A stretch of 64,000 nt of DNA from assembly GCF_020786625.1 (NCBI RefSeq), contig NZ_JAJGRC010000001.1:1178001-1242000 (forward strand), given 5' to 3'. Positions 48,552 to 57,408 of this stretch are shown piece by piece. How positions within the stretch are numbered: the stretch's first letter is position 1; the number at the start of each line of letters is the position of its first letter. The notes beneath the pieces were generated by a model. The model had not been told where the DNA came from, ran no database searches, and saw only the letters and a list, made by a program, of their open reading frames with translations. This DNA is from Salinicoccus sp. RF5. GTDB taxonomy: Bacteria > Bacillota > Bacilli > Staphylococcales > Salinicoccaceae. Both the position numbers and the translations under genes were made by a program.

Positions 48552-49493
48552 CTACATCTTCTCTTTTATGAGCTCTTTAGACAGTTTGTAATCGATCGCC
48601 TTGAACAGGCTCTTCACCCACAGGTGATGGGCGTAGAGGTTCGCATGGGCATCGTCCGCCCCGATGCATTTGAAGCGTATATGGGACCCTGCCCGCTTCT
48701 GGACGAGCTTGTGCAGGTGGTAGGAAGGTATTGTACCGATATGCGGTGCAGTCGTATAGTCATTGAAATCATTCAACGCAAGTACCGGCTGGCCATCGGC
48801 GATATATACTCCACCCTTCAGGCCCGGGTGTTCGATGCCCTCGGCATCCACGTCGATCCCTGCTCCTTCCAGATAGAGGGCGGCACGGTATTTCTCATTC
48901 CTTACCGTATACTCGTTTGCTTCGAGTGCTTCGTAGACCGCATCCGGCACATCCGGACGCCTGACTATATGGTATGTGTCCGATAGATACACTTCCACGA
49001 GCGCATATGTGTCCACACCCCAGTTCACTTCCTTCTGCTGCTTGAGCATATTGAAGAGCTCGTCATGTTGCGGAGTGTAGTCGCGGCACATGATGACTTC
49101 GTCGCCGGACCGGAGGACATTCGATCCTTCGACTTTTATGCCGCCGGCGACAGCAAGGTAGACCCTGTTTCCTCTCGTGGACTCACCAAAGGTGAGTTCA
49201 TCCCCACGGTCGAACAGGTATATCCTGTTGATGAATATGTCGCGGTCCCCGGACTTTGCCTTAAACTCTGCACCCGAGAAGGCGACGATGGTCGGTTCGG
49301 TGAATTTGATGGCCCCGGGACGCAGCGTCATTTCGATAGTCGGCTGTCCGGGACTGTTCCCCACAAGCTGGTTGGCCAACTGGTGGGCTAGACGGTCGCA
49401 GGCCCCGTTGTATTCATTGCCTCTGGCGGAAACCTCAGGGTCCAGCGTCTGCAGAAGTGTCAGCATTCCGCTATCCTGTATGATCAGGCTCAT
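48552..49493 (-). CDS. divergent PxpC/KipA-family (5-oxoprolinase subunit C-like) protein
   Basis: 313 residues with the PxpC/urea-amidolyase fold: RLAHQLANQLVGN, TLRPGAIKF, VYLAVAGGIKV, and a later GGVYIADGQPVLALNDFNDYTTAPHIG. The usual segment QDxGRxGxxxxGVPxSGxMD near the start is degenerate here (LQTLDPEVSARGNEYNGACD). PxpC works with PxpA and PxpB to open 5-oxoproline; no pxpA or pxpB is in the window. The gene is last in a pabA-pabBC operon and overlaps its upstream neighbour as ATGA. Function inferred only at family level. Confidence 0.75.
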   Translation of the reverse strand: MSLIIQDSGMLTLLQTLDPEVSARGNEYNGACDRLAHQLANQLVGNSPGQPTIEMTLRPGAIKFTEPTIVAFSGAEFKAKSGDRDIFINRIYLFDRGDELTFGESTRGNRVYLAVAGGIKVEGSNVLRSGDEVIMCRDYTPQHDELFNMLKQQKEVNWGVDTYALVEVYLSDTYHIVRRPDVPDAVYEALEANEYTVRNEKYRAALYLEGAGIDVDAEGIEHPGLKGGVYIADGQPVLALNDFNDYTTAPHIGTIPSYHLHKLVQKRAGSHIRFKCIGADDAHANLYAHHLWVKSLFKAIDYKLSKELIKEKM

Positions 49494-49747
49494 ATTGAAA
49501 ACTCCATTCCTGTGAGAAATTCCCGGACTTCCTCTATGATGATGTCACTAGGTTCGATGGTGTTCTGCTCCTCCATCACTTTGATGGGCGAATAGTAGAA
49601 AGTAAGGGTGTGCTCGGTCGTGATCATGCTGTTCAGATAGACATGCTTCCCCTCTTCAAATGCCTTTTCCAGCTCCACCCGCTTCGTGGAATCGATCGGG
49701 TCAGGCTGCTGGTACGTGATATAGCAATCCCCATTTGCAAAAATCAT
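49490..49747 (-). CDS. small acidic protein of unknown function
   Basis: 85 residues, no signal or membrane segment, several Tyr and acidic residues (CYITYQQPDP, EEVREFLTGMEF). GGAGGAACC lies ahead of the ATG and the stop overlaps the PxpC-like start, so it is likely translated. I do not recognise it; it is too short to be PxpB. Coupling suggests a partner of the PxpC-like protein. Confidence 0.65.
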   Translation of the reverse strand: MIFANGDCYITYQQPDPIDSTKRVELEKAFEEGKHVYLNSMITTEHTLTFYYSPIKVMEEQNTIEPSDIIIEEVREFLTGMEFSI

Positions 49748-49771
49748 GACTGGTTCCTCCTAAATGTTCTT

Positions 49772-49984
49772 CTAATTGTCCCTGTAGAAAATATCCAATT
49801 CATCCGCCACGAAATCGGTGACGCCACTGATGATGAACTGTACGATGATGATGGCTGCGATGACTCCGACGAAAGCAAGGAGCACCCCCACGATCTTGAC
49901 GTCATTTTCAATGAGGTATGTCACTACGAAATGGGTAAACATCACAATCGCAATCACCAGTATTATTAAAAAGAGAGTTAACAT
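49772..49984 (-). CDS. small membrane protein, unknown
   Basis: 70 residues with two hydrophobic segments (1-25 and 31-55) and a short acidic tail (ADELDIFYRDN). GGGGTG is ahead of the ATG, 4 bases after the pabBC stop. Family not recognised. It is in the same operon as pabA, pabBC and the PxpC-like gene. Confidence 0.65.
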   Translation of the reverse strand: MLTLFLIILVIAIVMFTHFVVTYLIENDVKIVGVLLAFVGVIAAIIIVQFIISGVTDFVADELDIFYRDN

Positions 49985-49988
49985 GCAT

Positions 49989-51692
49989 TCACCCCGGAAT
50001 ATTCAGATTGATCCGCACCCATTCTTTCAGGCTGTTGATCATGTATATTTTTATGCTGCCGTCTTCGAGCTTCTCAAGGAACGTTTCCATGGGATAGCCC
50101 CGCTCCTCCAATCTTCCATCTGCCATCAGACTCTGGCGCATCACGCCATCAAGCAGTCCGCTGGTGACAGGTGGTGTATAGAATCTCCCGTCTTCCTCGA
50201 CGACCAGGTTGCCGATGTTGAATTCGGTCAGTTGCTGATACTCATTATAATATAAAACGATGGGGAAATCATCGCCCACACCATGATAATGGTGCCTGAT
50301 CGTCGTTTTGTTCGTCAGGAACATCGGAGGGGCCTTGATCGCCGCATCCGCAAGCCTTGCATCTGCGTACTCCACAGCTTCAACTTCTCCATGTGAGAAC
50401 GTCATCTGTCCCGAGGCATCCGCAACTGCACGCAGCCTGTAGATGCCGTCTGCTTGGTCCAGACCATGCCTTTTAACGTATGCCTCGACCTCCCCCTTGA
50501 AATCCGGTGTAGAGAAGGCCAGGGCATCCGCCGATTTCAGGATACGCTTCTCGTGGAGCGCGAACCGTCTGACGGTCCCGGATTCGATGCGCATGGTCTC
50601 GATCAGCTTGTATCTTCCGTCCTCAAGGAACGCAGTCTTTGCGACCATTTCATCATATTCGCTCTCTGGAATCGAGTCGTAGGTGATGCCGCCGCCTGTC
50701 CCGTATTCATAGCGGCCGCCTTCGATATACAGTGTGCGGATAGGGACATTGAAGACTTGGGAACCGTCCGGGTACATGATGCCGAGTGTCCCGCAATAAT
50801 AGCCCCTCGGCGTGCTCTCGAGCTTCCGTATGATATCCATGGTGGACTGCTTCGGTGCACCGGTGATCGAACCGCAGGGGAAGAGGGCTTTGATCAGCTC
50901 GGGCAGGCCCACCCCTTCCTCAATTTCCGCCTCGACCGTCGAAGTCATCTGGTAGACCGTATCGTAGCGTTCGATGGTAAACCGTTCCGGCACATGCACG
51001 CTGCCCTTCCTGGCCACTTTGGAAAGGTCATTGCGCAGCAGGTCGACGATCATGACATTCTCCGCCCGGTCTTTACCCGAATGCCTCAGGAAATCGAAGC
51101 TCTCCTGGTCCTTCACTGGATCGTCATACCTTCTCGCCGTCCCCTTCATCGGACGTGTGGAAATCCTTCCGGAAGCATCGACTTCAAAGAAGAGCTCCGG
51201 CGAACAGCTCACTATGGACGTGCCCTTCCAATGGATGAACATCGTATAATCACCATTGTTCCTTGCGATGAGCTGTTCGAACAGTGCATGTGCATCCCCG
51301 GAAAAAGTGCCTTTGAGCCGGGTCGTATAGTTGACCTGGTATGTATGGCCATCCCTTATACTGTTCCGGATCTCTTCAATATCAGACATGATCTTCCCAG
51401 GCGCCTCCGTAAATGCCGGCTCCCCCATCATGTAGACACCTGCACCATCATAAGCCTCGAGAAAAGCTGTCCTGTCCACGGGTGCCCCAAAGACGCCGAT
51501 GACGAATGGGCCGCCCTCCTTCGCCTCATAGCTCAGGGCCGGAATCACATACCGTCCCGCATCCGCATGCTTCTGGGCGCTTGCCAGCGCTTCTTCCAGA
51601 CTCATGTACTGTCCGGTCAGCACTTCAAGCGGCTCCGCAAAATACAGTTCTTCCATTCTCTCCGCCTTTTTAAACTTTACATGGACCTGCAT
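49989..51692 (-). CDS. pabB: fused aminodeoxychorismate synthase component I / ADC lyase
   Basis: 567 residues from ATG 51692 (AAGGTGA site, 23-base overlap with pabA); a later start at 51656 is possible. Residues 1-370 are the chorismate-binding PabB part (GTARRYDD, LLRNDL, SITGAPKQSTM, YGTGGGITYDS). The rest is a class IV aminotransferase-fold PabC part with the PLP Lys in TNKTTIRHHY and FNIGNLVV. Together they turn chorismate into 4-aminobenzoate for folate. Confidence 0.94.
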   Translation of the reverse strand: MQVHVKFKKAERMEELYFAEPLEVLTGQYMSLEEALASAQKHADAGRYVIPALSYEAKEGGPFVIGVFGAPVDRTAFLEAYDGAGVYMMGEPAFTEAPGKIMSDIEEIRNSIRDGHTYQVNYTTRLKGTFSGDAHALFEQLIARNNGDYTMFIHWKGTSIVSCSPELFFEVDASGRISTRPMKGTARRYDDPVKDQESFDFLRHSGKDRAENVMIVDLLRNDLSKVARKGSVHVPERFTIERYDTVYQMTSTVEAEIEEGVGLPELIKALFPCGSITGAPKQSTMDIIRKLESTPRGYYCGTLGIMYPDGSQVFNVPIRTLYIEGGRYEYGTGGGITYDSIPESEYDEMVAKTAFLEDGRYKLIETMRIESGTVRRFALHEKRILKSADALAFSTPDFKGEVEAYVKRHGLDQADGIYRLRAVADASGQMTFSHGEVEAVEYADARLADAAIKAPPMFLTNKTTIRHHYHGVGDDFPIVLYYNEYQQLTEFNIGNLVVEEDGRFYTPPVTSGLLDGVMRQSLMADGRLEERGYPMETFLEKLEDGSIKIYMINSLKEWVRINLNIPG

Positions 51693-52272
51693 CCATTTCA
51701 CCTTCCTTAAGAAAACTGATGAACCTGCCCAGCTGCTCCCTGCCATACTCGGAGAGGATCGCTTCAGGGTGGTACTGCAGCCCGTAGATCGGATAGTCCA
51801 AATGTCTTATCGCCATCACAACCCCATCTGCGGTCCGAGCCGAAACGGTGAATCCATGAGGCGCTTCCCCTGAACATACAAGCGAGTGGTACCGGGTTAC
51901 TGCGAACACATCCGGGAGTCCCGCGAACAGCCCCTGGCCATCGTGGGTGATTTCAGACACGTGGCCATGGACAGGGCGCACTCCACGTCCCACCATCCCC
52001 CCAGCCATATGCCAGAGCATCTGATGTCCGAGGCAGATGCCGAGGATAGGATGTGAAGACCAGCAGCTTTCGATGAAATCCATCACTTCCCGACGGTCTG
52101 CAGGATGTGAAGGGCCCGGCGATATGATGACGCCCGAAATGTCTTCCAGGCAGACCTGCGTGAGTTCCTCCGGTGTCCGGACCAGAACTTCAGCCACTTG
52201 CGGGACATCTTCCAGGTAATGGACAAGATTATATGTAAAAGAATCGTAATTGTCTATCATGAGTATCTTCAT
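51670..52272 (-). CDS. pabA: aminodeoxychorismate synthase glutamine amidotransferase
   Basis: 200 residues, class I amidotransferase with MIDNYDSFTYN, nucleophile Cys in GICLGHQ and the His/Glu pair in QYHPEAILSEYG. It feeds ammonia from glutamine to PabB; in related bacteria it may also serve anthranilate synthase, but no trpE is seen here. First gene of the five-gene operon. Confidence 0.94.
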   Translation of the reverse strand: MKILMIDNYDSFTYNLVHYLEDVPQVAEVLVRTPEELTQVCLEDISGVIISPGPSHPADRREVMDFIESCWSSHPILGICLGHQMLWHMAGGMVGRGVRPVHGHVSEITHDGQGLFAGLPDVFAVTRYHSLVCSGEAPHGFTVSARTADGVVMAIRHLDYPIYGLQYHPEAILSEYGREQLGRFISFLKEGEMDAGPCKV

Positions 52273-52468
52273 CAGTGCACTATTTCCTTTGCTTTTGTTT
52301 CCTATAATTCTACCACATTCCGTTTTCTTTAAGAAAACCCAAATATACGCTTCAGGATGGATGAAAAATTAATTTCATTGTTGTAGAATGAACATTATTA
52401 CTTTTTTCGAAAATCGAAATAAAATGCTCTTTATAAAAAACAATCAAAAGTAAGAAGGTTGAAATTAC

Positions 52469-53671
52469 ATGTCGGATACAAAACAGAAAATATGGACTAA
52501 GGACTTTATTCTCATCGTCATCGTCAATTTTTTCATATTCACTGCGTTCCAGATGACCCTGCCCACCCTGCCGCTGTTCGTCCAGGAGATCGGGGCAAGT
52601 GACCGCTGGATCGGAATTGTCGTAGGGATATTCACCTTTTCCGCACTGCTCATACGTCCAAGCGCCGGTAAGCTGCTGGATACGAAGGGACGGGCTCCAG
52701 TGTTCCTGACTGGACTTGCACTCTTCGTCATTTCAATGTTCTCGCTGGCAGCAAGCTTCACGATCCTCATGCTGCTGATGGTCAGGATCATCCAGGGGGT
52801 CGGATGGGGACTCTCCAGCACTTCCGCAGGGACGATCGCCACAGACCTCGTGCCAAAAAAGCGCCGCGGGGAAGGGCTTGGGTATTATGGCTTGAGCGGC
52901 AACATCGCCCTTGCCTTCGGTCCTGCTCTTGGACTGTTCCTAGTCAACCATATCTCCTTTACGATGCTGTTTGCGATATGCGGCCTGCTCGGCCTCACCG
53001 CAATCATCCTCGCCGCCAACATCAAATATGACAAGCCGGAAAAAGTCGCCGACACACGCAAGCAAAAGGAGTCCTACCCACACTTTGACATTGTGGAGCG
53101 GCGGGCGCTTGCTCCTGCGTCACTCCTCTTCTTCATCACCGTGACATTCGGGGGCATCGCCACATTCCTCCCGGTCTATACGTATGAGAAGGGCTTCGAT
53201 TCCACGTATATCCAGTTCTACTTTGTGATATATGCAGCCTTCCTGATGCTCTCACGCATACTCGCCGGCAGACTGTATGACAGGCATGGCATCACCATCG
53301 TATTCATCCCGGGCTCCCTGTCCATCATTGCGGCAATGATCCTGCTCGGCTTCCTGCCGGCCCCGATCTTCCTGTTCGTGGCGGCGGCACTCTATGGCTT
53401 CGGTTTCGGATGTGTACAGCCGGCGCTGCAGGCCTGGGCCGTCAACCGCGTCGAGAACAACCGACGCGGCATGGCCAATGCGACATTTTTCTCCGCTTTC
53501 GACCTCGGCGTCGGACTCGGTGCCATCAGCTATGGTTTCGTCGCCGAAGCATTCGGCTACAGCACCATCTATTTCTCCAGCGCCGTCAGCGTTACAGTGG
53601 CACTCATCCTATTCCTGTTCATCATGAGGAAGTACAGGAAAGACACACTGAAAACAGCAAAAATTTCATAA
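52469..53671 (+). CDS. MFS efflux-type transporter
   Basis: 400 residues, twelve membrane segments. Motif A variants appear after segment 2 (GKLLDTKGRAPVFL) and segment 8 (GRLYDRHGIT), and RIIQGVGWG is the segment-4 motif of drug:H+ antiporters. Similar to YfkF/YttB-like proteins. Substrate unknown. GAAGG site; the 196-base gap before it holds AT-rich sequence with no clear operator. Confidence 0.88.
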   Translation: MSDTKQKIWTKDFILIVIVNFFIFTAFQMTLPTLPLFVQEIGASDRWIGIVVGIFTFSALLIRPSAGKLLDTKGRAPVFLTGLALFVISMFSLAASFTILMLLMVRIIQGVGWGLSSTSAGTIATDLVPKKRRGEGLGYYGLSGNIALAFGPALGLFLVNHISFTMLFAICGLLGLTAIILAANIKYDKPEKVADTRKQKESYPHFDIVERRALAPASLLFFITVTFGGIATFLPVYTYEKGFDSTYIQFYFVIYAAFLMLSRILAGRLYDRHGITIVFIPGSLSIIAAMILLGFLPAPIFLFVAAALYGFGFGCVQPALQAWAVNRVENNRRGMANATFFSAFDLGVGLGAISYGFVAEAFGYSTIYFSSAVSVTVALILFLFIMRKYRKDTLKTAKIS

Positions 53672-53675
53672 TTTT

Positions 53676-53701
53676 GTTTAGAAAAATCAATCCATGGGTA
53701 T
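53676..53701 (+). promoter_or_regulatory. SigB promoter of the GlsB-like gene
   Basis: GTTTAG, 14 bases, GGGTAT matches the sigma-B consensus (GTTTWW-N12-15-GGGWAW). It lies 71 bases ahead of the ATG. Confidence 0.82.
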
Positions 53702-53771
53702 CTATCCTACTAGAAAGAAGTTTTATTTCTACTGTTAAAACGGACAATCAAGACACAAGGAGGAATCATCC

Positions 53772-54029
53772 ATGGGTTGGATTATCACATTGATCGTAGG
53801 CGGCATCATCGGATGGCTCGCCGGACTCATTCTCGGTAAAGACGTGCCATTCGGCATCATCGGAAACATCATCGCAGGACTTGTCGGTGCTGCAATCGCA
53901 AATGCACTCGGCCTGAGCTTCGGGCCTGAAGTCGGCGGTGTAAGTATTATCGGTGGCCTGCTCGGTGCAATCATCTTAATTCTTATTGTTTCATTCATTA
54001 TGAAAGCACTTGGCGGCAACAGGGCATAA
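53772..54029 (+). CDS. GlsB/YeaQ/YmgE family membrane protein
   Basis: 85 residues, three membrane segments rich in Gly (IIVGGIIGWLAG-like, GIIGNIIAGLVGA, SIIGGLLGAIILI). This 'transglycosylase-associated' family is stress-induced, but enzyme action is not shown. AAGGAGGA site. A SigB promoter ahead and a terminator behind make it a single-gene stress transcript. Confidence 0.92.
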   Translation: MGWIITLIVGGIIGWLAGLILGKDVPFGIIGNIIAGLVGAAIANALGLSFGPEVGGVSIIGGLLGAIILILIVSFIMKALGGNRA

Positions 54030-54036
54030 TACGTGA

Positions 54037-54070
54037 AAAGACCTCGTAAATTCATTTTACGAGGTCTTTT
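54037..54070. terminator. bidirectional terminator
   Basis: AAAAGACCTCGTAAA pairs with TTTACGAGGTCTTTT around five bases; it serves the GlsB-like gene and the converging coiled-coil gene. Confidence 0.9.
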
Positions 54071-54359
54071 TTTCTTTATTTTCTTCATCCGTATCCTTAA
54101 TCAGCCAGCGTGATTCCCTGGATTCTTCCAGACGCCGCTGTCCGTTCTCTTCCTTCATACGGTCAAGCTCAAGCTGCATATGTTTGTTTTCAAGCAGGAA
54201 GTTCTCCTGTCTGAGCCGTTCCAGCTCCTTCTCCTCCTGGAGCCTGCGGATTTCAAGCTTCTCCTTCTTCTGCCTGTGGCTGACGTTGATGGCATAGAGC
54301 GGGATGGAAAAGAAAAGTGCAACCGGCACTGTTGTGACAAGAAACTCAAAAATACCCAT
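54057..54359 (-). CDS. membrane-anchored coiled-coil protein, unknown
   Basis: 100 residues: one N-terminal membrane segment (4-24), then a charged coiled coil (about 30-85, heptads rich in Leu, Glu, Arg). Size and plan recall PspB-like proteins, but no family match is clear. GAGGGTGG site. It diverges from the PLD-helicase gene across a palindrome. Confidence 0.65.
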   Translation of the reverse strand: MGIFEFLVTTVPVALFFSIPLYAINVSHRQKKEKLEIRRLQEEKELERLRQENFLLENKHMQLELDRMKEENGQRRLEESRESRWLIKDTDEENKEKKTS

Positions 54360-54403
54360 ATGGACACCACCCTCGTTTGTTAACTACAGTTTATCACACC
54401 CTC

Positions 54404-54419
54404 ATATGCAATTGCATAT
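54404..54419. promoter_or_regulatory. 16-bp perfect palindrome, candidate operator
   Basis: ATATGCAATTGCATAT lies between the divergent coiled-coil and helicase genes, 21 bases ahead of the helicase -35. Confidence 0.5.
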
Positions 54420-54440
54420 TTTGAAAATGGTCATGGGATC

Positions 54441-54469
54441 TTGGAAAGCACCTGCGGTTCCCATATAAT
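54441..54469 (+). promoter_or_regulatory. sigma-A promoter of the PLD-helicase gene
   Basis: TTGGAA, 17 bases, TATAAT, 22 bases before the ATG at 54492. Confidence 0.7.
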
Positions 54470-54491
54470 GAAGAGAAAGAGGTGTCATTAT

Positions 54492-57371
54492 ATGGAATTG
54501 AACAGAGATAACTTATTAAATGCATATGAACAAGGTTTTCTGGACAAGGATACGCACAAGATCGGACATCACCCTCCTCGCATGATCATCAATTCCAAGG
54601 AGGAGAATGTACTTTCTTCCATGCTTGATGAAATGGAAGGCTGCCTTTCTTTCTCCATATCCGTCGCCTTCATTACGGAAGGTGGTCTGGCTACCTTGAA
54701 GACGGCACTCTATGAACTTGCAAAGCAGAACAGGGGCGGGAGGATCATCACCTCTACATATTTAAATTTCAATAAACCCAAAGTATTCAAAGCTCTGCTC
54801 AATATACCGAACCTTGAGGTCAGGGCAGCAGATAAGGAAGGCTTCCATGCGAAGGGCTATGTCTTCCGCAACAGCCACTATTCCTCCATGTTCATCGGCA
54901 GCTCTAACCTTACCGACACTGCCCTGAAGAAGAACTACGAATACAACCTCAAGCTGACCAGCCTTGAAAATGGTGCCGTCATCCAGCATTTCAACAGTCA
55001 GTTTGAAAAGTTATGGGAAGAGTCCACCGTTGTAGATGACGAATGGATACGGAGATATGAACAGGCCTATGTTGAACAGCCGGAACAGCGGAAAGTCCTG
55101 CAAGTCATCGAAGACCGTTCGAGATATCATCACCAGATGATGACCGGTCAGGTCATCCAGCCGAACATCATGCAGAAGGAGGCGCTGATGGAGCTTTCCG
55201 GTCTTCGCAAGGCCGGAAAGGACAAGGGTCTCGTCGTCTCTGCTACAGGCACCGGAAAGACGTATCTGGCGGCATTCGATGTACAGCAGTACCGTCCCGG
55301 GCGCATGCTTTTTCTGGCACACCGCGAACAGATTCTTGAGAAGTCCATGAATGATTTTTCAAAACTGCTCGGGGAACCCCTCTCCGACTTCGGACTTTAC
55401 AGCGGCAGAAGTAAAAAAAGTGAAGCGAAATATCTATTTGCCACTGTCCAGACATTATCTAAAGAAGCCAATCTGGGGCAGTTCAATCCGGATGACTTCG
55501 ACTACATCATCGTGGATGAGGCCCACCGTTCCAGTGCTGCAACATATACGAAGATCCTCAATCATTTTTCTCCCGGTTTTCTGCTTGGAATGACAGCCAC
55601 ACCCGAGCGGACGGACGATATGGAGATATTCAGCCTGTTCGACTACAATATCGCCTATGAAATACGTCTTCAGCAGGCATTGGAGGAGGAGATCCTTTCC
55701 CCCTTCCATTACTTCGGCGTCACCGACTACGAAAAGGATGGCATGAGCATCGATGATACGACTGCACTCGGACAACTGACGAGCAATGAACGCATCGCCC
55801 ATCTGATTGCAAAAATCGAATACTACGGCCATTCCGGCGAAACGCTCAGGGGCCTGATGTTCGTATCCAACAGGGCAGAAGCAGCAGAACTGAGCCGATC
55901 GCTCAATCATCACGGTTACAGGACCCGCGCCCTGACAGGTGATGATTCCCAGCAGATGCGCCTACAGACGGTCAGGGAACTGGAGGGTGGGATGCTCGAC
56001 TATATCATTACTGTGGACATCTTCAATGAAGGCGTCGACATCCCTTCCATCAACCAGGTGGTGATGCTCCGCCAGACGCAGTCGAGCATCATCTTCATCC
56101 AACAGCTCGGCCGCGGGCTCAGAAAACATGATGACAAGGAGTACCTGACCGTCATCGACTTCATCGGCAACTACAGGAACAACTATATGATCCCCATCGC
56201 CCTTACAGGCGACAGATCCTACAATAAGGACAGGCTCAGGAAATCACTGATGGACCGGAATACACTCACCGGTGTTTCGACCATCAACTTCGAATCGATC
56301 GCAAAGGAAAAGATATACAAGGCCATAAATACCACCACACTCAACACCCAAAGCTTCCTGAAGGAGATGCACCTGTATTTGAAGAATAAGATCGGCAGGC
56401 CTCCTGCACTCATCGATTTCCATGATGATGCGGATGTCATCGATCCTCTTGTGATACTTCATAAGTACAGCCATTACCTGGAATTCCTGGTTAAGATCAA
56501 AGAGAAGCATCTGACCATATCAAAGAATGACCATCAGGTCCTGAGCTTCCTTTCCAAGGAAATCACCGAGGGCAAGCGTGTCCATGAGACCCTCCTGCTT
56601 CAGCAGATCATCGAATCCCCAGTCAATATGAGGGACTTTCAGTTGGAGATGCATCGACGGGGCTACCATATGACGGATGATACGATGCGCTCGGTCCTCA
56701 GAAACCTTACCCATGCTTTCCATACGCAGCAGGATCTCAAAAAATATGGCGGCCCCCTCATAGAAGTGGCAGACGACCTCATCCGCCCCGCCCCTGCGTT
56801 CTCCAGTGCATTGGAGAATCCCGAAATCAGGACACACATCACCCAGGTGCTGGAATTGTCGCTCGTCCTCAGCAGAGCATATGACCAGTCGAAGCCCCTG
56901 ACAGTCAATCAGAAATATTCAAGGAAGGACGTCTGCCGCCTGCTCAATTGGGATAAGGATGAATCCTCTACATTATATGGATATAAATATAAGCATGGGA
57001 CATGTCCGATTTTCATCACCTACCATAAGGACGATGAGATTGAAGATACAATCCGATACGAAGACCGCTTCCTCGACCTGAATACGCTGAAATGGTTCAC
57101 CCGGAGCAACCGCACCCTCCAATCCAAAGAAATCAAAGCCCTTCTCGAGGGCCACAGGGAGGGCGACCCCATCCACATCTTCGTAAAGAAGGACGATGAT
57201 GAAGGAAGCACATTCTACTACCTCGGTGAGGGTCACATCGATCATCAGACATTGGAGGAGACGAGGATGAATGATGGTACGGGCAAACCGGTAGTGAAGA
57301 TGAACATGCTGATGGAGAATCCGGTCGACTATGACCTATACAAATACCTGGAATCCGGTACACACGAATGA
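54492..57371 (+). CDS. PLD nuclease-like / DEAH helicase / DUF3427 protein
   Basis: Start 54492 (MELNRDNLLNAYEQG) behind GAGGTG. 959 residues: an N-terminal phospholipase-D-like domain (about 40-190) with one HxK motif (FHAKGY, His119 and Lys121) and GSSNLT; an SF2 helicase core with Walker A ATGTGKT (251-257), DEAH (342-345), MTATPERTD and QQLGRGLRK; and a C-terminal DUF3427 region (about 800-950). The set resembles restriction-type translocases, but no methylase is nearby. A role in DNA processing or defence is an inference. It has its own promoter and terminator. Confidence 0.85.
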   Translation: MELNRDNLLNAYEQGFLDKDTHKIGHHPPRMIINSKEENVLSSMLDEMEGCLSFSISVAFITEGGLATLKTALYELAKQNRGGRIITSTYLNFNKPKVFKALLNIPNLEVRAADKEGFHAKGYVFRNSHYSSMFIGSSNLTDTALKKNYEYNLKLTSLENGAVIQHFNSQFEKLWEESTVVDDEWIRRYEQAYVEQPEQRKVLQVIEDRSRYHHQMMTGQVIQPNIMQKEALMELSGLRKAGKDKGLVVSATGTGKTYLAAFDVQQYRPGRMLFLAHREQILEKSMNDFSKLLGEPLSDFGLYSGRSKKSEAKYLFATVQTLSKEANLGQFNPDDFDYIIVDEAHRSSAATYTKILNHFSPGFLLGMTATPERTDDMEIFSLFDYNIAYEIRLQQALEEEILSPFHYFGVTDYEKDGMSIDDTTALGQLTSNERIAHLIAKIEYYGHSGETLRGLMFVSNRAEAAELSRSLNHHGYRTRALTGDDSQQMRLQTVRELEGGMLDYIITVDIFNEGVDIPSINQVVMLRQTQSSIIFIQQLGRGLRKHDDKEYLTVIDFIGNYRNNYMIPIALTGDRSYNKDRLRKSLMDRNTLTGVSTINFESIAKEKIYKAINTTTLNTQSFLKEMHLYLKNKIGRPPALIDFHDDADVIDPLVILHKYSHYLEFLVKIKEKHLTISKNDHQVLSFLSKEITEGKRVHETLLLQQIIESPVNMRDFQLEMHRRGYHMTDDTMRSVLRNLTHAFHTQQDLKKYGGPLIEVADDLIRPAPAFSSALENPEIRTHITQVLELSLVLSRAYDQSKPLTVNQKYSRKDVCRLLNWDKDESSTLYGYKYKHGTCPIFITYHKDDEIEDTIRYEDRFLDLNTLKWFTRSNRTLQSKEIKALLEGHREGDPIHIFVKKDDDEGSTFYYLGEGHIDHQTLEETRMNDGTGKPVVKMNMLMENPVDYDLYKYLESGTHE

Positions 57372-57408
57372 AAAAATGGAACCCCACGAAACGTGGGGTT
57401 CCATTTCT
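57371..57408. terminator. bidirectional terminator between the helicase and CNNM genes
   Basis: AAATGGAACCCCACG and CGTGGGGTTCCATTT pair around three bases, between converging genes. Confidence 0.92.

Noticed and set aside
50454-51710. 418-codon plus-strand frame opposite pabBC
   Set aside because: Antisense shadow of a well-supported fused gene.
52300-52468. Operator for the MFS gene (TTTCGAAAATCGAAA-like inverted repeat)
   Set aside because: Short, AT-rich and without a clear promoter in register; not distinct from background.
54492-57371. Type III or type I restriction system
   Set aside because: No methyltransferase or specificity subunit is coded nearby; only helicase and PLD parts are present.
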